Origin: Streptomyces sp. MUM 178J
GTDB lineage: Bacteria > Actinomycetota > Actinomycetes > Streptomycetales > Streptomycetaceae
DNA: 23,612 nt
Direction: 5' to 3'
Assembly (NCBI RefSeq): GCF_022414575.1
Contig: NZ_JADWYQ010000067.1
Location: 1-23,612 of the forward strand
Shown here: one piece after another, positions 4,836 to 12,962 of the stretch
Layout: every line of letters starts with the position of its first letter
Numbering within the stretch: the first letter of the stretch is position 1
The notes under the pieces: generated by a model
Told to the model about the DNA's origin: nothing
What the model saw: the letters and a program-made list of their open reading frames with translations, nothing else
Databases searched by the model: none
Program-made: the position numbers and the translations under genes

Positions 4836-6287
4836 TCAGCGGGCGATCTCGTACAGGCCCCGTCCGGCGCGGACGACGTCGCCGGAGTCGGAGAGGACCC
4901 CGAGCGCGTTGCGGACGGAGCCGACCGACTTGACCTCGGGTCCGCCGTCGGCGTTGACGAGAATGAAGATCTCGTCGGGGCTCAGCGCTTCCTCGGCGTC
5001 GGCCAGGGCGACGCGGATGCGGTCCGCCAGGAGCGCGGCTCCGCGACCGCCCTTGGTGGCCTGCGCCTTGGCCACCTGCTTCTGCTGGTCCTCGCGGACG
5101 GCCTCGCACAGTGCGGCCATCGCCTCGGTGCCGCGTGCGGCGTACGCCTCGCCTGCGGCCTCCAGCGATGCCTCCTCCAGCCGGGCCGGGTCGCCCGGCC
5201 CGTACAGGGCGAGGATCTCCGGGTCCAGGCCCGGCATCGGCAGGATGGAGCCGATGCGGAAGTGCCGCATCATGCTCGCCGGGTTCGGCCCGGACAGCAG
5301 GTAGGCGGTCCCCTGGGTGTCGCAGGCGTCATCGTCGTCGTCGGCGCCCTCCGCGAACTGCGAGCGCAGGACGCGGGGCTTGAGGCTCTTGGGGATCGGC
5401 ATGAGCTGGGTGCCGGCGGGCAGCAGCCCGTCCGCGACGAGCTGGCGCATCATGCTGGACGACCAGCGCAGCAGCGTGACCTCGCCCTCCTTGAGCATGG
5501 CGCGGAGGGTGTCGGAGCCTCCCAGCTCCTCCAGGTGGCTGGCCTGGGCGTCCAGTTCCTCGCCGATGCCGACGGACCGGCCGGTGCGTCCCAGCTCCTT
5601 GACGAGGTAGGTGGCCTCCTCGCGGTACGGGGCGCCCTTCTCCAGGAGGCGGTTGGCCTCGTCGATCCGCACGGACAGCAGCGGGTCGGGGTCACCGAGG
5701 ACGAACGCGTTGCGGCCCATCGCCGCGTAGCGCGGCTGGCGGGACTGCTGGGCGACGGCGACGGCCGCCCGGAGCATCAGGATCACTTCCTCCTGGCTCG
5801 TGGCCAGCCAGTCGACTTGGCCCCGGGCCTCGGGGGCGGACTGGCCGCCCTTGAGGTCGCCGTACCAGCTCACGATGCCGTTGCGCTTTTCGCAGGCGAG
5901 CACGTACTGGACCGTGCGGGACTTGCCCGCGCCGGTGGTACCGAAGGTCAGGGCGCGGACGGCGGAGCCGGTGCGGGGGTCGAACAGCTTGCGGCGGGCC
6001 GGGCGGCCGTTGTGGTAGCGGCCGACGACGATCCGGCCGTAGGCGTCCATGAGCATGTCGTCGTCGCTCGGGGGCGGCATGACCGCGAGCGGGTTGGACG
6101 GGTAGATCGTGACCAGCGCGGTGCGGGAGCCGTCGGTCTCGACGGCGATCCGGCCGGGGTCGGTGATCTCGAAGGCGGACGCGAGGGCCGCCAGGTCGTA
6201 CTTGATGACCTGGCCCGGCGGGACCTCGACCCGGAGTTCCACGATCTGGCCGTCGGGGATGCCGGGGACAACGGGGGTGATGGTCAT
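4836..6287 (-). CDS. FtsK/SpoIIIE-type plasmid DNA translocase (TraB/TraSA-like motor)
   Basis: A 483-residue ATPase. The N-terminal 80 residues have the beta-rich fold expected ahead of an FtsK motor. Walker A is GTTGAGKS (116-123) and Walker B ends in the RIDEA stretch (D209, E210). Residues from about 415 to the end look like a winged helix (LSPDEIFILVNADGG..., then DVVRAGRGLYEIAR), the position where TraB recognises its clt repeats. Such proteins pump double-stranded plasmid DNA between hyphae without a relaxase. The ATG at 6287 overlaps the previous stop (ATGA, 6284-6287). No membrane segment is present here. The transmembrane part is in the preceding gene, so the usual single polypeptide seems split in two. 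Confidence 0.88.
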   Translation of the reverse strand: MTITPVVPGIPDGQIVELRVEVPPGQVIKYDLAALASAFEITDPGRIAVETDGSRTALVTIYPSNPLAVMPPPSDDDMLMDAYGRIVVGRYHNGRPARRKLFDPRTGSAVRALTFGTTGAGKSRTVQYVLACEKRNGIVSWYGDLKGGQSAPEARGQVDWLATSQEEVILMLRAAVAVAQQSRQPRYAAMGRNAFVLGDPDPLLSVRIDEANRLLEKGAPYREEATYLVKELGRTGRSVGIGEELDAQASHLEELGGSDTLRAMLKEGEVTLLRWSSSMMRQLVADGLLPAGTQLMPIPKSLKPRVLRSQFAEGADDDDDACDTQGTAYLLSGPNPASMMRHFRIGSILPMPGLDPEILALYGPGDPARLEEASLEAAGEAYAARGTEAMAALCEAVREDQQKQVAKAQATKGGRGAALLADRIRVALADAEEALSPDEIFILVNADGGPEVKSVGSVRNALGVLSDSGDVVRAGRGLYEIAR

Positions 6288-7216
6288 GCGTCGATCTCCT
6301 TGGTCATGTCGACGGCCGCCGTCATGCGGCCGAAGTTGATTTCGGTGATGGTGGCGCCGGGCATGGCCAGCGGCGCGATGCGCGTGGCCCACACCGTGCG
6401 GGCGTCCAAGGCCTGGTCGGCGGTGCCGACGGTGAGCAGCCGGACCGAGGCGCCGCGGCCGGGCACGGCGCCGACCGCGATCAGGTCCTCGGGCACGTCC
6501 ATGAGGGCGGACAGGCGGCGTACCGAGATGTCGGGCACCGGCTCGCCGGGGGTGGCAGAGCGGATGACCGCCCGCATCGCGCTCTCGCCGGTCCGCTCGA
6601 CGTCCTCCAGGAGCGTGCCGGGCGCGGCGCCGCCCTCGACGGCCGCGCGCTCCGCCCACCACTGGGCCGCCGGGTGCTCGTGTGCGGAGGGCTGTTCCGC
6701 CGCGACGACGTCGGCGGTCTTCTCGACCGGCGGGAGCGGCGGCACGAGCATGTGGCGGGCCACCCGGCCAGGGCGCAGCCACCAGGTGCCGGCCGACCAC
6801 AGCGCGACTGCCAGGGCCTCCCCCCAGTGGACGCCGGGCACGATCCGCTCGGCGACCAGGACGACCATCAGGGAGACGCCCGGCGCCGCGTACAGCACGG
6901 ACGCGGTCTTGGCCTGGTGGCTGGGTACCTCGCGCAGCGAGGACCCCGTCAGCCGCCCCTCGGCGTCGTAGGTGTTCTCCCTGACCTCCTTGGTCCGGCC
7001 GCGCCGGGTGGGCAGGAACACGAGCCCAGCGCCGGTGGCAACAACGGTGGCGAGCAGCGACTCGCCGGTGACCTCCGGGGTGAAGAGGCCAGCGGTCGCC
7101 ACGGCGGCGCCGGCGGCCGTGGCGACCCGGCCGGTGTGGGAGCGGGCGGTGTCCAGGCGGCGGCGGCCGGTGTCGAGCTGGCCGCGCAGCCGTTCAAGGC
7201 GCTCGGGGGAAAGCAT
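6284..7216 (-). CDS. Membrane partner of the FtsK-type translocase
   Basis: A 310-residue protein. The ATG at 7216 (MLSPERL) has GGAG 9 nt upstream; the open frame upstream runs into a terminator stem and is rejected. A coiled-coil-like N-terminus precedes hydrophobic stretches at about 30-75 (RVATAAGAAVATAGLF, LLATVVATGAGLVFLPT) and about 105-145 (VLYAAPGVSLMVVLVAERIV, ALAVALWSAGTWWL), giving probably four helices. The C-terminal 150 residues are soluble. It ends in a 4-nt overlap with the motor gene. Together the two products total about 790 residues with the order membrane, linker, motor, close to single-chain TraB proteins. I infer that they form one complex. Confidence 0.75.
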   Translation of the reverse strand: MLSPERLERLRGQLDTGRRRLDTARSHTGRVATAAGAAVATAGLFTPEVTGESLLATVVATGAGLVFLPTRRGRTKEVRENTYDAEGRLTGSSLREVPSHQAKTASVLYAAPGVSLMVVLVAERIVPGVHWGEALAVALWSAGTWWLRPGRVARHMLVPPLPPVEKTADVVAAEQPSAHEHPAAQWWAERAAVEGGAAPGTLLEDVERTGESAMRAVIRSATPGEPVPDISVRRLSALMDVPEDLIAVGAVPGRGASVRLLTVGTADQALDARTVWATRIAPLAMPGATITEINFGRMTAAVDMTKEIDA

Positions 7217-7256
7217 CGGGGTGTCTCTCCTTCTCCCCGGCCTGCCCGGGGTGGAC

Positions 7257-7295
7257 GACGAAGCGGCGGCCACATCGGCGGGCCGCCGCTTCGTC
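7257..7295 (-). terminator. Strong hairpin between transfer gene groups
   Basis: A perfect 15-bp stem: GACGAAGCGGCGGCC (7257-7271) and its complement (7281-7295), with a 9-nt loop. It lies after the stop of the gene at 7312 and before the start at 7216. No T-run follows on the minus strand. Confidence 0.75.
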
Positions 7296-7311
7296 AGGGG
7301 GTGGGTGGGGG

Positions 7312-7770
7312 TCAGCGGTTGCTGTAGAACTCGCTCTCGGCCGGTTCGACCGGCATGGCGTGGAACGCCTCGGCGACCGGGCCGTAGTCGGCCTGGTGCT
7401 CGGCGGCGGCCTGGTCGAACAGCGCGCTCAGGTCCTCCGTCGCGGCGGCCATCGCCTCGGCCTCCTCCAGCACCGACCGCATGACGTCGGCTGCCTCGTG
7501 GTGCTCGGCGACCGTGTCGCGGTCGACCTTGAGCGCGGCCATCTGGTCAGCCAGGCGGTCCACCGACTTCGAGCAGCCCTCGACGTAGCGGTAGGTCGAG
7601 CGGACCTGCTCGCTCAGCCCCCGCAGCCGGGCCCCGGCGATGGTGAGCTGGGCGATGACGACGCCGTAGCGCACGCCCTCCGCGACTACCGCGCCCGCGA
7701 CGGCCGCCGCCTTCCCGGTCGCGGCCGCGACGGTGCCGGCCGCGGCTCCTGCCTTCTCCAGTGCGCTCAT
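7312..7770 (-). CDS. Helical protein of the transfer operon, unknown
   Basis: A 152-residue protein. Its ATG at 7770 comes 3 nt after the TAG of the large upstream gene (7774), so the two are almost certainly co-translated. The N-terminal 45 residues are very Ala-rich and mildly hydrophobic (AAGTVAAATGKAAAVAGAVV) and may associate with membrane. The remainder is charged and helical, with heptad-like spacing from about 50 to 125, suggesting a coiled coil. No enzymatic motif is seen. Its neighbours point to a structural role in the transfer machinery. Confidence 0.65.
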   Translation of the reverse strand: MSALEKAGAAAGTVAAATGKAAAVAGAVVAEGVRYGVVIAQLTIAGARLRGLSEQVRSTYRYVEGCSKSVDRLADQMAALKVDRDTVAEHHEAADVMRSVLEEAEAMAAATEDLSALFDQAAAEHQADYGPVAEAFHAMPVEPAESEFYSNR

Positions 7771-7773
7771 CCG

Positions 7774-9768
7774 CTACTCCATGTTGTATTCGCGGTCGGC
7801 CGGGCGGGTGTGGCCCATGTCCCGGGTGACGTCGGCGGGGTTTCGGTGGATGGCTTCCGCGTTGCTCCCGGCCGTGGCGATGGCCTCGGAGGCGCGGGGC
7901 AGGGCGGCGGCGATGGCGTCGGCCTTGGCCTTGACCTCGCCGGTCTTCTCGATGAGGCGGAGGACCATGCCCTCCAGGACGCCGGGGACCTTGAGGTCCA
8001 CGACCTTGGCGTGGAGGGCTTCGAGCTTGGTCACCAGGCGCTCGCAGCCGTCGGCGGCGGCCAGGGCCTCGTCCACTCCGGCCGTGATCTCCTCGGCCGC
8101 GTCGGCGTCCGCGTCGATGACGTCGTAGATGGTCAGCTCTGCGTCTCTGTACTGCGTGTCGGGCCGTTTCACCGGTGCGCTCACGAACCGGGCTCCTGTC
8201 TGCTGGGGTACGGCCGGAGCGGCGGGGGGCGGCTCCGGCGGGGTGGTGCTGGCGGCCGGTGCCGCCTCCTCGCCCGCGACGGGCAGAGCGGCGACCGGCG
8301 TTCGGGGCGGCTCCTTCGGCGGCCGGAGGACCTCCAGCTCGACCTCGTACTCGGGCGCGCTGTACGCGGGCGGCGGGCGCATCCCGCCCATGCCCGGCAT
8401 CCCGTACGGCGGGGGCGGGGCTGTGGTGTCCCAGTCCGGCGGGTTGGTCTCGCCCGCCGGCGCCTCGGCGCCCGTGGCCTTCTCGTCCTTCCCGGCCGGG
8501 CCGGTGCCGGTGGCCTCTTCGCCCTTCGGCGGCGGGTTGACCGTGCCGCTCTTGTCCTTCCAGCCGTCCTTGCCGTCGTCCGGCTTGTGCGTGCCGACCA
8601 CCGGCGCGTCGGGGTCGAACAGCGGCTTCGGCCCGGCGGGCTCCGCCTTGGCCTCCGGCTCCTTCTCCTTCGGCTTCTTGGTCAGGTCGACCTTGTCGCC
8701 GCCCGGCTTCGACTTGGCGTCAGGGCCCTTGCCGTCCTTCGACTTCGGGTCCTTGCCGTCCTTGGCCTCGGTGTCCTTCGCCTTCTCCCGCTCCCTGGCC
8801 TTGTCCTTCTCGGCCTTGCGGGCGTCCTTGTCGGCCCTCCGCTGCTTGTCGCGGGCGGCGTCCCGGTCCTTCGTCCGGTCGGCGAGGTCGGCGTTCTGCT
8901 TCGCCGCCTTCCGCTGGTTGCGGGCCTTGGCGTTCTCCTTGGCGACCGGGCCGTCCGGGCTGCGTTTCCAGCCGCCACCCTGGCCCTTGCTGTCGCGTCC
9001 GGCCGCGCCCTTGCCGCCGCCGGACCCGCCGGAGGCTCCCGAGCCCTTCTGTGCCCCTCCAGGGCTCTTGGAGCCGCCGCCCTGACCTTTGGGGCCAATA
9101 CCGCCCGAGCGGCTGCCAGAAGCCGCGTCAGGGCCCTTCTTGGGGTTGCTGGAGGGCCCGTTGGAACGGAGGGAGGCGGGGGCCTTGGACCCGCCCCCGC
9201 CTCCACCTGACTTGCCTCCGCCGCTCCCGGAGCCTCCTCCGGTCCCGCCGCCACGCCCGCTGCTGCCGCCCTTCTGGCCCCGGCCGTACTCCGGGCTGGG
9301 CTGCACCCGCCGCCCGGCCGCCTGGTCCGCGGCTCGGTTCGCGGCGGTGCGGGCCTGGTCGGCAACCGCCTTGCGATGCTCGGCGCGGGCGCGGGCGCCC
9401 TGGGCGAGCTGCCACATTCCCTGGGCACACGAGACGCCGACGGCCGCGATGACCGCCATGCCCATCACCGCCACGTCCCTGGTCCGGGGGTTGTCCGGGT
9501 CGGCCGGGGGTGGGGGGACGAACTCGCCCTCGTCGCCCTCGTCGCCGGGTTCCGGATCGGGGACGCCCGCGACGGTCATGTGCAGCGGCGGGGCCATGTC
9601 GGAGACGTCCGGCAGCGCGGGCCAGGAGCCGACCGGAATCATCGGCGCCGTGTCGTCGTCTGCGGTGCCGGCGGGCTCCGGCGGGGCTCCTCCCGCCACG
9701 TCGAGGGACGACGGGAGGGCGACGTGGGGGAACGGCAGCAGGTCGCCGCTCCGGTCGTCGGTGGTCAC
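7774..9768 (-). CDS. Large membrane-anchored low-complexity transfer-region protein
   Basis: A 664-residue protein. GTG at 9768 is preferred to GTG at 9774 because the latter overlaps the ribosome site GGGAG; from 9768 the spacing is 5 nt. The acidic, proline-rich N-terminus (1-95) leads to one membrane helix (VAVMGMAVIAAVGVSCAQG, about 99-117). A very long Gly/Ser/Lys/Pro-rich, probably disordered region follows (about 145-500), including a Lys/Asp/Glu/Arg block at about 275-370. The helical C-terminal domain (about 535-664) contains DADADAAEEITAGVDEALAA and resembles a coiled-coil oligomerisation domain. Similar architectures occur in actinomycete mobile elements, where they are poorly characterised. 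The long charged linker could span peptidoglycan or bind DNA (inference). Confidence 0.7.
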   Translation of the reverse strand: MTTDDRSGDLLPFPHVALPSSLDVAGGAPPEPAGTADDDTAPMIPVGSWPALPDVSDMAPPLHMTVAGVPDPEPGDEGDEGEFVPPPPADPDNPRTRDVAVMGMAVIAAVGVSCAQGMWQLAQGARARAEHRKAVADQARTAANRAADQAAGRRVQPSPEYGRGQKGGSSGRGGGTGGGSGSGGGKSGGGGGGSKAPASLRSNGPSSNPKKGPDAASGSRSGGIGPKGQGGGSKSPGGAQKGSGASGGSGGGKGAAGRDSKGQGGGWKRSPDGPVAKENAKARNQRKAAKQNADLADRTKDRDAARDKQRRADKDARKAEKDKAREREKAKDTEAKDGKDPKSKDGKGPDAKSKPGGDKVDLTKKPKEKEPEAKAEPAGPKPLFDPDAPVVGTHKPDDGKDGWKDKSGTVNPPPKGEEATGTGPAGKDEKATGAEAPAGETNPPDWDTTAPPPPYGMPGMGGMRPPPAYSAPEYEVELEVLRPPKEPPRTPVAALPVAGEEAAPAASTTPPEPPPAAPAVPQQTGARFVSAPVKRPDTQYRDAELTIYDVIDADADAAEEITAGVDEALAAADGCERLVTKLEALHAKVVDLKVPGVLEGMVLRLIEKTGEVKAKADAIAAALPRASEAIATAGSNAEAIHRNPADVTRDMGHTRPADREYNME

Positions 9769-9793
9769 GAACACTCCCTTCTGGGGGTTGACA

Positions 9794-9818
9794 GAGGGTC
9801 ACGTAATCGGCGACCCTC
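9794..9818. promoter_or_regulatory. Inverted repeat upstream of the large transfer gene
   Basis: GAGGGTC (9794-9800) and GACCCTC (9812-9818) flank an AT-containing centre with GTAATC. It lies 26 bases upstream of the GTG at 9768. Next to it the 11-mer GCGCGTCGCGC occurs twice (9819 and 9834). It is a candidate operator or promoter site for the 9768-7312 gene pair. Confidence 0.4.
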
Positions 9819-9849
9819 GCGCGTCGCGCGTATGCGCGTCGCGCCTTGG

Positions 9850-9871
9850 GCCCCCCGGAGACCCGGGGGGC
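9850..9871 (-). terminator. Terminator-like hairpin after the 9896 gene
   Basis: GCCCCCCGG (9850-9858) pairs with CCGGGGGGC (9863-9871) around a 4-nt loop, 25 bases after the stop at 9896 on the minus strand. It separates two transfer gene groups. Confidence 0.6.
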
Positions 9872-9895
9872 GGGCGGTGATGATGAAGATGTGCA

Positions 9896-10153
9896 CTACG
9901 CGGCGTTACGCCGCTGCCGGTTCGCGTCCTGCCGTTCCATCTCGGCGGCCCACTGCGCGAGCTGCTTGGCCAGCTCGTGCATCGCGCCCGGCTGGCCGTT
10001 GCGCTGGGCCCGCTTGGCGGCGGCCTTGGCCCGCTCGAAGCAGATCCGGGCGAGGTCGGCGTCGTCGGTCGCCGCCTGCATCCGCGGATTCCAGAACTCG
10101 GCGAGGTTGCGGAGCCGCTTCAACGCCTCGGGGCTCATTCCGTTTCCGCTCAC
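9896..10153 (-). CDS. Small charged helical protein, unknown
   Basis: An 85-residue protein starting at GTG 10153, which overlaps the upstream stop as GTGA (10150-10153). GAGAGG lies 5 nt ahead. The ATG at 10138 is a possible internal start. The sequence is all helix-forming, with the motif LAEFWNPRMQAA near residue 17, a run of basic residues (ERAKAAAKRAQRNGQPG) and a basic end. It looks like a small DNA-binding or structural protein. Its family is not recognised. It is translationally coupled to the 157-residue gene before it and followed by a terminator-like hairpin. Confidence 0.65.
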   Translation of the reverse strand: MSGNGMSPEALKRLRNLAEFWNPRMQAATDDADLARICFERAKAAAKRAQRNGQPGAMHELAKQLAQWAAEMERQDANRQRRNAA

Positions 10154-10623
10154 GCCGACCTCTCCCGGTTCACCAGCTCGAGGAAGTCACGCGGGGCGCC
10201 GGCCCCGGCCGTGGGCGCCTCGACCGGCTTGGGCGGCACCGCCTTGCCCCCGGCCGTGACCTGCGGCGCCTCCTTCGCCTGCTTCTTCTCCAGGGCGGCG
10301 GCCTGGCGGGCGGCCGGGATCTCGTGGCGGCCCCTGCGGTAGCGGGCCTCCAGGTCGAACGTCAGCTTCGCCGCCTCCTCCAGGTGCTCCTGGATCTCGC
10401 GGAACGGGCCGACGACCCACCGGTGCCGCCACCACGCCTCGAACGTGCTGTAGCCCTCGGGGCGGTTGGCCTTCCACATCGCCTCCGCCTCCTGGCGGAC
10501 CTCGGAGACGAACGCGGCCTGCGACTTGAGCACGCCGCGGAGCTGGGTGGCGAACGCCTCCACCATCTCGGGCTTGCTCAGCATGTCCCCGGACCACTCC
10601 GGTCCGGACGGAGTCCTGCTCAT
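10150..10623 (-). CDS. Soluble transfer-region protein, unknown
   Basis: A 157-residue protein. The ATG at 10623 has a GAGGAGAGG ribosome site about 9 nt upstream; the longer open frame crosses the terminator at 10711-10743 and is rejected. The N-terminal two-thirds is helical and aromatic-rich (FEAWWRHRWVVGPFREIQEHL, about 62-82), then comes a Lys/Ala-rich helix and a Pro/Ala linker ending in DFLELVNRERSA. No membrane segment or catalytic motif is seen. A homology search would be needed to name it. Its position between the DUF2637 protein and the large membrane-anchored protein places it in the transfer or spread set. Confidence 0.65.
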   Translation of the reverse strand: MSRTPSGPEWSGDMLSKPEMVEAFATQLRGVLKSQAAFVSEVRQEAEAMWKANRPEGYSTFEAWWRHRWVVGPFREIQEHLEEAAKLTFDLEARYRRGRHEIPAARQAAALEKKQAKEAPQVTAGGKAVPPKPVEAPTAGAGAPRDFLELVNRERSA

Positions 10624-10710
10624 GGGGGTGACCTCTCCTCTACCGTGTGGTCGTGACCAGGGCGGTTGGTTCGTCCTGGTCGGCTGTGACTGCTTCCGGC
10701 AGTCGCAGCG

Positions 10711-10743
10711 AAGGCCAGCCCCGATTGCCGCGGGGCTGGCCTT
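10711..10743 (-). terminator. Strong hairpin after the DUF2637 gene
   Basis: AAGGCCAGCCCC (10711-10722) pairs perfectly with 10732-10743 around a 9-nt loop. It is 43 bases past the stop of the gene at 10786, and the stem ends in TT on the minus strand. Confidence 0.75.
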
Positions 10744-10785
10744 CACTGGTGGTGCCGGACTTGGTGCTCGGCGGCTGGCCTCGGG

Positions 10786-12372
10786 TCAGCCGGTGTACCC
10801 CTCCGCGATGAGCGCGGCGGCTTCCTGGCGGCGCTTCGAGGCGGTGCCGTGCGAAGCACCTCCGAGTGCGTCAGCCACGGTCTCGACGCTCATCTGCTCA
10901 ACGTCGCCGCCGTACTGGCGCAGGATGATGCGGGCGATGTGGCGGGCGGCACGCTCGGTCGGCTGGAGCTTCAGCAGGGCCTCGGCGTCGAGCGCCGCGT
11001 TCTCCGCGTCAACCGCAGCCCGCCGGGCGTCAGCGGCAGCGCGCTTCGCGTCAGCGGCGACCTTCGCCGCGTCAGCGGTCTCCTTCTCCTTCGCCTCCGC
11101 CTGGGCGTTGATCTCGGCGGTGCGCAGTCGTTCGTCAGCCGCGCGGCGGGCCGCGTCATCGGCGGAACGCTTCGCGTCAACGGCGGCGCGCTTGGCGTCA
11201 GCGGCGGCCTTCTCCGCTTCGGCGGTGGCCTTCTCCTCCGCCGCCGCCTTCTGCCTCGCGGCACGGACGGCGGCGCTCTCCAGCATGGCGGCCTGGGCCT
11301 CGGCGGACTGCCGGGCGGCCTCGGTCTGCGCGGTGGCAGCGGCCTCGGCGGCGGCGACGTCGGCCCCGGCCTTCACCTCCGCCGTGGCGGTGCGGGCCTG
11401 GATGGAGGCAGCCGCCTCGCTTACCTCGGCGTCGGCCTGCATCTCCGCGATCTGGGCTGCGGCATCGGCCTTCTTCGCCTCGACCTGCCGCTGCCGCTCC
11501 TGGAGTGCCTGCGCGGCCTGTCGCTCCTCCGCCGCTCGGTTGCGTTCGGCCTCGGCCTGGCGCTCCTTCTCCGGGATCATCAGGGCCTCGTCGATGGTCA
11601 GGCCGTAGGGAGCCAGGGTCAGCGGGAGCAGCTCCTCCGGCTCCGCGACCTTCCGCCATGCCTTGCCGTGCTTCTGCTCCAGGCGCACGGCGTAGATGGT
11701 GCGGGCCTTCTCCAGCTTCACGGCCCGGTCGTAGGAGTTCAGCCTCCACAGCTTCATGCGCCGCCAGAGCCGGAACGTCGGGATCGGCGAGAGGAGCCAG
11801 CGGTGGGCGGGGACGCCTTCGACGTCCTGGCCCTCCGCGAGCCTGGCGGCACGGACCACCAGGCGGCGGCCGGCCTCGACGCCGATGACGAAGAGGACCG
11901 GCATGACCGCGTGCGAGAGCGTCCTCGACGAGAGGGTGATCCCGCCGTGAGCGGAGGCGTTCAGGACGATGGTGACGCCGGTCATCACGTGCGCGGACAG
12001 GCGCAGCACCGGCCACGGGGTGCGGCGGTGAATGAGCACCAGGTCGAGCGCGAGGAACGCGACGATCGAGGCGTCGATTCCGATCGGGAACGCCTGCGCC
12101 AGCGTCGGGCCGAAGCCCCAGCCCAGCGCGGCGGCCTCCAGCGTGGAGTAGGAGGCAGCGAAGCCGATGACGCCGACCAGGCCGCCCGCGAGCGCCCCGA
12201 CAACGTACAGGGCGGGCATCAGCCAGCGGTCGACTCGCGGCGTCCTTGACCCTCTCGGGGTCGGAGTTGACCCGGCTTCGTCCACAGGTGACGCGGCCGG
12301 GTGAGGCGTTGACGGGTGGGATCGGGTGGTGGGCAGCGGCACAGTGCCGGGCGGCTCCACGGTCGTCGTCAT
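10786..12372 (-). CDS. DUF2637 membrane protein with long coiled coil (SpdB2-like)
   Basis: A 528-residue protein. The ATG at 12372 has AAGGAG 6 nt upstream. A Pro/Thr-rich N-terminus (1-48) precedes four membrane helices at about 50-175: LMPALYVVGALAGGLVGVIG, FPIGIDASIVAFLALDLVLI, VMTGVTIVLNASAH and VMPVLFVIGVEAG. The FPIGIDASI stretch is typical of DUF2637. Residues about 255-465 form a very Ala/Glu/Lys-rich coiled coil built from repeats such as KAAADAKRAAVDAKRSADDA; the DNA there is internally repetitive (about 10980-11230). A small helix-turn-helix-like C-terminus follows (about 470-528). DUF2637 proteins of Streptomyces plasmids are linked to plasmid spread (SpdB2). The long coil and C-terminal domain could contact DNA or the translocase (inference). 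Confidence 0.8.
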   Translation of the reverse strand: MTTTVEPPGTVPLPTTRSHPSTPHPAASPVDEAGSTPTPRGSRTPRVDRWLMPALYVVGALAGGLVGVIGFAASYSTLEAAALGWGFGPTLAQAFPIGIDASIVAFLALDLVLIHRRTPWPVLRLSAHVMTGVTIVLNASAHGGITLSSRTLSHAVMPVLFVIGVEAGRRLVVRAARLAEGQDVEGVPAHRWLLSPIPTFRLWRRMKLWRLNSYDRAVKLEKARTIYAVRLEQKHGKAWRKVAEPEELLPLTLAPYGLTIDEALMIPEKERQAEAERNRAAEERQAAQALQERQRQVEAKKADAAAQIAEMQADAEVSEAAASIQARTATAEVKAGADVAAAEAAATAQTEAARQSAEAQAAMLESAAVRAARQKAAAEEKATAEAEKAAADAKRAAVDAKRSADDAARRAADERLRTAEINAQAEAKEKETADAAKVAADAKRAAADARRAAVDAENAALDAEALLKLQPTERAARHIARIILRQYGGDVEQMSVETVADALGGASHGTASKRRQEAAALIAEGYTG

Positions 12373-12462
12373 GTTGCTCCTTCAGGTCCTCGGATCGTGC
12401 GGTGTTGACCCGGATCGGCCCGTCGTTGACGCGGGTCGGTCCGGAGGTGAAGTCTCGCCCGC

Positions 12463-12771
12463 TCAGCGGACACCGGCCGCCTTCTCGCGGGCTTCATCGC
12501 GCTCGGCCGTGACCTGCTTGATCACGGCGTGGAGTCCGGCGAACTGCACGGCGGTCTCGCGGCGGGCCTCGATGCTGTCGGCGTACGCCTGGGCGAGCCG
12601 GGCCAGGAGTTGCTCGGCGACGCTCTCCGCGCGGACAGCCGAGTCGTTCGCGAGCTCGGCGGCCAGGCGAGCATCCGCCGTGTCCCGGCGGGCCTGGTCG
12701 TTGTCGTCGGACAACTCGTCGATGTCGGCCTGCATGGCTCGGAGCCGACGAGCGGTGACGATCCTGATCAC
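12463..12771 (-). CDS. Small coiled-coil protein, unknown
   Basis: A 102-residue protein. GTG at 12771 overlaps the stop of the preceding gene as GTGA (12768-12771). The longer open frame runs through the neighbour and leader and is rejected. The sequence is almost entirely a predicted coiled coil (RAMQADIDELSDDNDQARRD, then repeated Ala/Glu/Arg heptads). This suggests an oligomerising partner, perhaps of the coiled-coil DUF2637 protein encoded 90 bases downstream. No family is recognised. Confidence 0.7.
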   Translation of the reverse strand: MIRIVTARRLRAMQADIDELSDDNDQARRDTADARLAAELANDSAVRAESVAEQLLARLAQAYADSIEARRETAVQFAGLHAVIKQVTAERDEAREKAAGVR

Positions 12772-12962
12772 TGGGTGACCTCCTGCGTGTCGATGCGGTG
12801 CCGCGGGCACTGGCACGGCGGCCAGACCAGCGCGTTCACCGGAACCTGCTTCTTCTCGTCGAGCCAGACCTCGACCTGCGGCCCGTACGTCCGGCCGCCA
12901 TCCCGGCTGACCCGCAGCCATATCGCCGGCCTCTCCGGCAGCGGCTGGTGAAGGTCCTTCAT
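12768..12962 (-). CDS. Small first gene of the transfer operon, unknown
   Basis: A 64-residue protein. The ATG at 12962 is 8 nt after GGAGG. The alternative GTG at 12971 overlaps that ribosome site and is rejected. The sequence reads as a small beta-rich domain (IWLRVSRDGGRTYGPQVEVWLDEKK) and ends with CQCPRHR, which could bind metal. It is translationally coupled (GTGA overlap) to the coiled-coil gene. Being first after a long leader, it is a candidate control protein, but its function is unknown. Confidence 0.65.
   Translation of the reverse strand: MKDLHQPLPERPAIWLRVSRDGGRTYGPQVEVWLDEKKQVPVNALVWPPCQCPRHRIDTQEVTQ

Noticed and set aside
3549..6971. A 1140-residue plus-strand protein
   Set aside because: It lies opposite well-supported transfer genes (FtsK motor, membrane proteins), has no family motif, and is an antisense shadow of GC-rich codons.
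7360..9210. A 616-residue plus-strand protein
   Set aside because: Antisense to the 152-aa and 664-aa transfer genes, with repetitive composition mirroring their low-complexity codons.
9788..9793. A plus-strand promoter (TTGACA)
   Set aside because: A perfect -35 hexamer, but no -10-like sequence at 16-19 nt and no plus-strand gene downstream.
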